From the NCBI GenBank assembly GCA_038502055.1, contig JAXRKN010000040.1:1488001-1552000 (forward strand): a DNA stretch of 64,000 nucleotides. The letters run 5' to 3'. The position numbers and the translations under genes were made by a program. The notes below the pieces were generated by a model. That model saw only the letters and a program-made list of their open reading frames with translations, ran no database searches and was not told the origin of the DNA. Positions 61,054 to 64,000 of the stretch are shown in pieces. The stretch is from Tanytarsus gracilentus. Lineage: Eukaryota; Arthropoda; Insecta; Diptera; Chironomidae. Position 1 is the stretch's first letter. Each line of letters begins with the position of its first letter.

Positions 61054-63395
61054 TTAATATGTTAAGAACTTTTGTGTGATGGTGAAATATAGAATAATTG
61101 CTGCTATATATCCTATATATCCAGCCATGCTGGCCATAAAATTTTTCACGGCGGCTAGTTTTAAGCGAGATGGGATAAAAATTTTATCATGTACAAAAAC
61201 ATATATTTTTTTTCATCTTACCACTACACTGCTTTTCAATGACATTCTCCATATATCCGGAATCTTCATCGCAAAGGCAGAGTTCTGAGGAGAACATAAA
61301 AATATTTTTAAAAGAAATCTTCATGACAATTAATTATCCTTACTAACTTTCTTTTGTCATCGTATTTCTTCCATACGAACCCACAAAAGTGCCCTTGGTG
61401 CTGTTATTCTCTTTGCAAACCATAAAATCATCGCATTCTTTATCCTGATTGCATCTATGTCGCACTCCTCTAGGTCCACTTTCACATTTTCCATTTCGAG
61501 GCGCTTCATAATTGCCACACAAGCAGCGATTGACATGATCGTAATCCTTCACACATGAAGTCTCAACGATAAGAACACAATCCTGATTTGAGTTACATTC
61601 CTTGCCTTTCGCTGCTCACACGATTTTGTTTGTTTGTGGGAAAATAAAAAAAGAAATTGTTGATTCAAACATGATTTCATGCGAACTATGTGGCGTATAT
61701 AGCTAACAAAAAACTGTCGACTAAACCCCATGAAAGCTTCCAGCACTTAATTTATGCAAATGCTAATTTCTTGTTCGTAGCAACTTTTTTATGACCATGT
61801 GCTTGCGATGGTTGAATATTTTGCCCGAGAAAATGTAAATTTAATCGCAATAATTTTCCTCTTCTTATTTACGATTTTCTGACAATAATTTGTCTCAATG
61901 ATCGCAAAATCACATGCAAAAGATTTATCGTTCGTTCCTTACCATAAATTACAAGTTAAGATATTCCCTTTATAAAGTGGTCAATGAGGGGAAAATTCTG
62001 CTTTAATAATTATGTAAAAACGTGCGAGTAATGTTGAAATTATATGCTCCACAAAAAAAAACAGGTAATAAACGCGATAATTTTCTTCGATAGTTTAACA
62101 GCTCACAGCGGTGGTGTTAAAAAAGGAAAATGAAATTAAGGTCAATGCCGTGAAGGATTAAAAAATTTTCTGATTAGAATCTCAATAAGGGAGTGTTCCT
62201 TTAATTTAGATTTTTTAAGATTTATAGCTATGAAAAATAAAATGCGTCAAAATTTTCAGGTCATTAATTTTTTTTATTTCTCATGCATATGACCGTAACC
62301 CATTGACCATTATATAGCATTTAAAAATCATTTCTATTTGCATACTGCATGTGACCCTTTAATCTTGAAAATATTATGCAAATTACAAAATAATACGAAA
62401 GGTGTGCTGTATTTTCTAAATTCACAGGGATTAATTGAAAAATCTTCAAGAGATGGACTTAGTTTCATAAATTATTTTATGACAAAAATTTTAATCATAA
62501 ACTTTCCACATTAAATCCGCATTTATTTATTCATAATCTCACTTTCTTTCCTGTTGCTTTTACACTTGTGTAACTTTTACTAATGCTCAAAAGCAGTCCT
62601 AGAAAATTCGGGAAAAAGTATGCCATAAATAAATATCTTAAAAGCTCACAACTTGTGTTGCGTTCTACACATATAAAGCAGGTGAACAGCATAATTTTTA
62701 CGATTTTCGTGATGATAGTCTTATAAATTTTTTGAGGGTGTTGTTGAAGTCAAAAAATTCGATTTTGATTATTGATAAAACTTTTTGTTTTAAGTCAAAT
62801 TTTCGTTCTTATTTTGTGAATGAGTGTGGGACATTCCAATTGCGGAAAATAAATAATCTAAATTTCACTTTCTATTATGGAAAAAATTTATATGACGATA
62901 TTTATTTGACTTTTAACATTGAACTTTTGGATTTTAGTTAAAAACGAATGCAATTCATTTTCTTTGAACCACTTTAAATTATTTTAAACTTTTGTGGAAT
63001 TAAAAAATTCTACATTTTTTGCCCAAACACAAAAAGTTGCTGCCGGGGTTTCTTTAAAAGTTTTCAAATTTGTAAAAATTTCTTTGGAAATAATTTTTTC
63101 ACATTTAATCGGTGAGGACTTTCTAAGCACACAATTAACGTATCTCACAAAAGAAATAAAGCCATATCGCTGCAGCATCCTCTTTAGAAATAAAACTTAT
63201 GGATTTTTGCTTTTAATAAATTTCTTGGTAATATTTACGTAGGGGTGGTGGAACGGTTGGTGGTGCCATATTATTCGGCTTGCTTATTCCAAATGTTGTT
63301 AGAGCTGTTGAACTCAGCGAAAACATTATCAAAAAAACTATGAAAAAAGTGGTCAAATTTCCACATTTTGTGATTCTATGTGTAAATCGTTTCAT
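61054..63395 (-). CDS. Cysteine-rich membrane protein with two six-Cys EB-like modules
   Basis: Four exons on the minus strand, 63395-63239, 61611-61348, 61284-61222 and 61154-61054, join in phase and give 194 aa. Exon 1 encodes a hydrophobic signal or anchor (TTFFIVFLIMFSLSSTA) and a Pro-rich segment (MAPPTVPPPL). Exons 2-3 hold two tandem six-cysteine modules with the same order, C-x5-C-x7-C-x9-C-x-C-x10-C and C-x5-C-x5-C-x24-C-x-C-x14-C; exon 3 is needed to finish the second, which supports the splice model. Exon 4 gives a C-terminal hydrophobic segment (GYIGYIAAIILYFTI) ending KFLTY. The CxC...C pattern recalls EB/EGF-like extracellular modules. The protein should be extracellular with a C-terminal membrane anchor. 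The exon 1 link spans a 1.6-kb intron and is the weakest join; exons 2-4 are firm. No orthologue named. Confidence 0.68.
61612..63238 (-). other. Large first intron of the cysteine-rich gene
   Basis: Inferred 1,627-bp intron, donor GTAAAT and acceptor GAGCAG, far longer than the 50-130 bp introns of neighbouring genes. Small frames within it show no domain. It could contain regulatory sequence, or exon 1 may belong to a different transcript. Confidence 0.45.
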
Positions 63396-64000
63396 GTTGC
63401 AGCCGGGACTGACGTAGATTCTTTCTTTTTTTCACTCTCTTATTTTTTGTCCTTATATAACTCAATTAATTTTAATAACGAGTCTTGTTTCCGACTGATG
63501 TCACAAAATCACTTAATCAAACACAACTCAATCAAAAGAGAGAGAGACTCTTTTTGCTTTATGTTTTTTTTGCGAGACTGATTTACGTAAATGCGAACTA
63601 AACGATCACTTGAAGCACAATGAAATTACTTCGAAGCTTTTCTTTTATTCTTGCTAACATCGCACGAATGGAGCTTTTAAAAACATGCGCACATCGATAA
63701 AACTTTCGTGCCATATCTTCGTGTCTATTTGTTGTCCATCAGAGGTGATCGTAACGAATTAACTGTGAAAATGCAGTTCTTCAATTATTCAAACATAATT
63801 TTGCAGTAACATTTGAAAGGAATTGCTTTATTTCTACGATTGCTTCAATGATTGAAATTGTTTTTTGTAAATATTTCAAAGTATAATCAATTGAAGCTTT
63901 TCAAGGATTGAAAATTAATTGAAAATATAAAAGTCAAGTTTGAAATGCCATAGAATGTGCATAAATAATATTGCTGAGGATTTAAAACTCAAGAGTACAT
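63396..64000. other. Upstream region of the cysteine-rich gene
   Basis: AT-rich, no coding sequence supported. Contains the TATA-like site listed separately. Confidence 0.5.
63454..63461 (-). promoter_or_regulatory. TATA-like box upstream of the cysteine-rich gene
   Basis: TATATAAG on the minus strand, about 60 bp before the ATG at 63395, which places a start site near 63,430. No initiator is obvious at the expected distance; a TCAGT lies at 63412-63408, about 50 bp away. Confidence 0.35.

Noticed and set aside
62984..63242. Opposed 64- and 82-codon frames inside the intron of the cysteine-rich gene
   Set aside because: Mutual shadows without domains; not consistent with the phase-matched exons on either side.
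1..64000. tRNA, rRNA or known conserved microRNA genes
   Set aside because: I looked by eye for tRNA B-box motifs and familiar insect microRNA seeds and found none I could support. A covariance-model scan would be decisive.

Overview
This window looks like nuclear DNA of a fly, most likely a lower (nematoceran) dipteran such as a midge. The grounds are AT-rich DNA, spliceosomal introns with GT-AG borders, an insect cuticular protein gene, and a JIL-1-type tandem kinase and Greatwall kinase with insect-like architecture. The species assignment is inference. There is no sign of bacterial, organellar or viral origin. All gene models were built by hand by joining reading frames at splice sites whose phases agree; none was tested against transcripts.

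Left part (1-38,000) is gene-poor. The only complete gene I can support is a five-exon cuticular protein (5,820-7,302). The rest is AT-rich noncoding DNA with scattered GA/CT, TG and AC simple repeats. Four features stand out: (i) an 18-bp minisatellite of about 40 copies (18.77-19.48 kb) in which nearly every unit carries an 11-bp palindrome resembling an NF-kappaB/Rel site; (ii) inverted repeats bracketing that array, with a related short inverted-repeat element at 30.3 kb, which suggests the minisatellite grew inside a MITE/foldback-type element; (iii) a decayed Ty3/gypsy-type integrase fragment at 22.1 kb; (iv) an unexplained coding-like 53-codon ORF at 26.9 kb.

Right part (38,000-64,000) is gene-dense, mostly with short introns. 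In order: WDR26 (+), a small secreted Arg/Glu/Asn/Gln-rich peptide gene (-), farnesyltransferase beta subunit (-), Max (+), PAK1IP1 (-), an ARHGAP11A/RhoGAP54D-type RhoGAP (+), TXNDC17 (-), EIPR1 (+), JIL-1 (-), Greatwall (+) and a two-module cysteine-rich membrane protein (-). From the farnesyltransferase gene onward the strands alternate strictly, so the genes sit in head-to-head pairs with very short shared upstream regions (about 140-245 bp for three pairs, 1.5 kb for JIL-1/Greatwall) and convergent tails.

Several of these genes act in chromosome biology and cell division: JIL-1 (histone H3 kinase), Greatwall (PP2A-B55 control at mitosis), the RhoGAP (cortical/cytokinetic Rho control) and Max (Myc network partner). 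WDR26 and PAK1IP1 act in ubiquitin ligation and ribosome assembly. The two least-described genes are the small secreted charged-repeat peptide and the cysteine-rich membrane protein.
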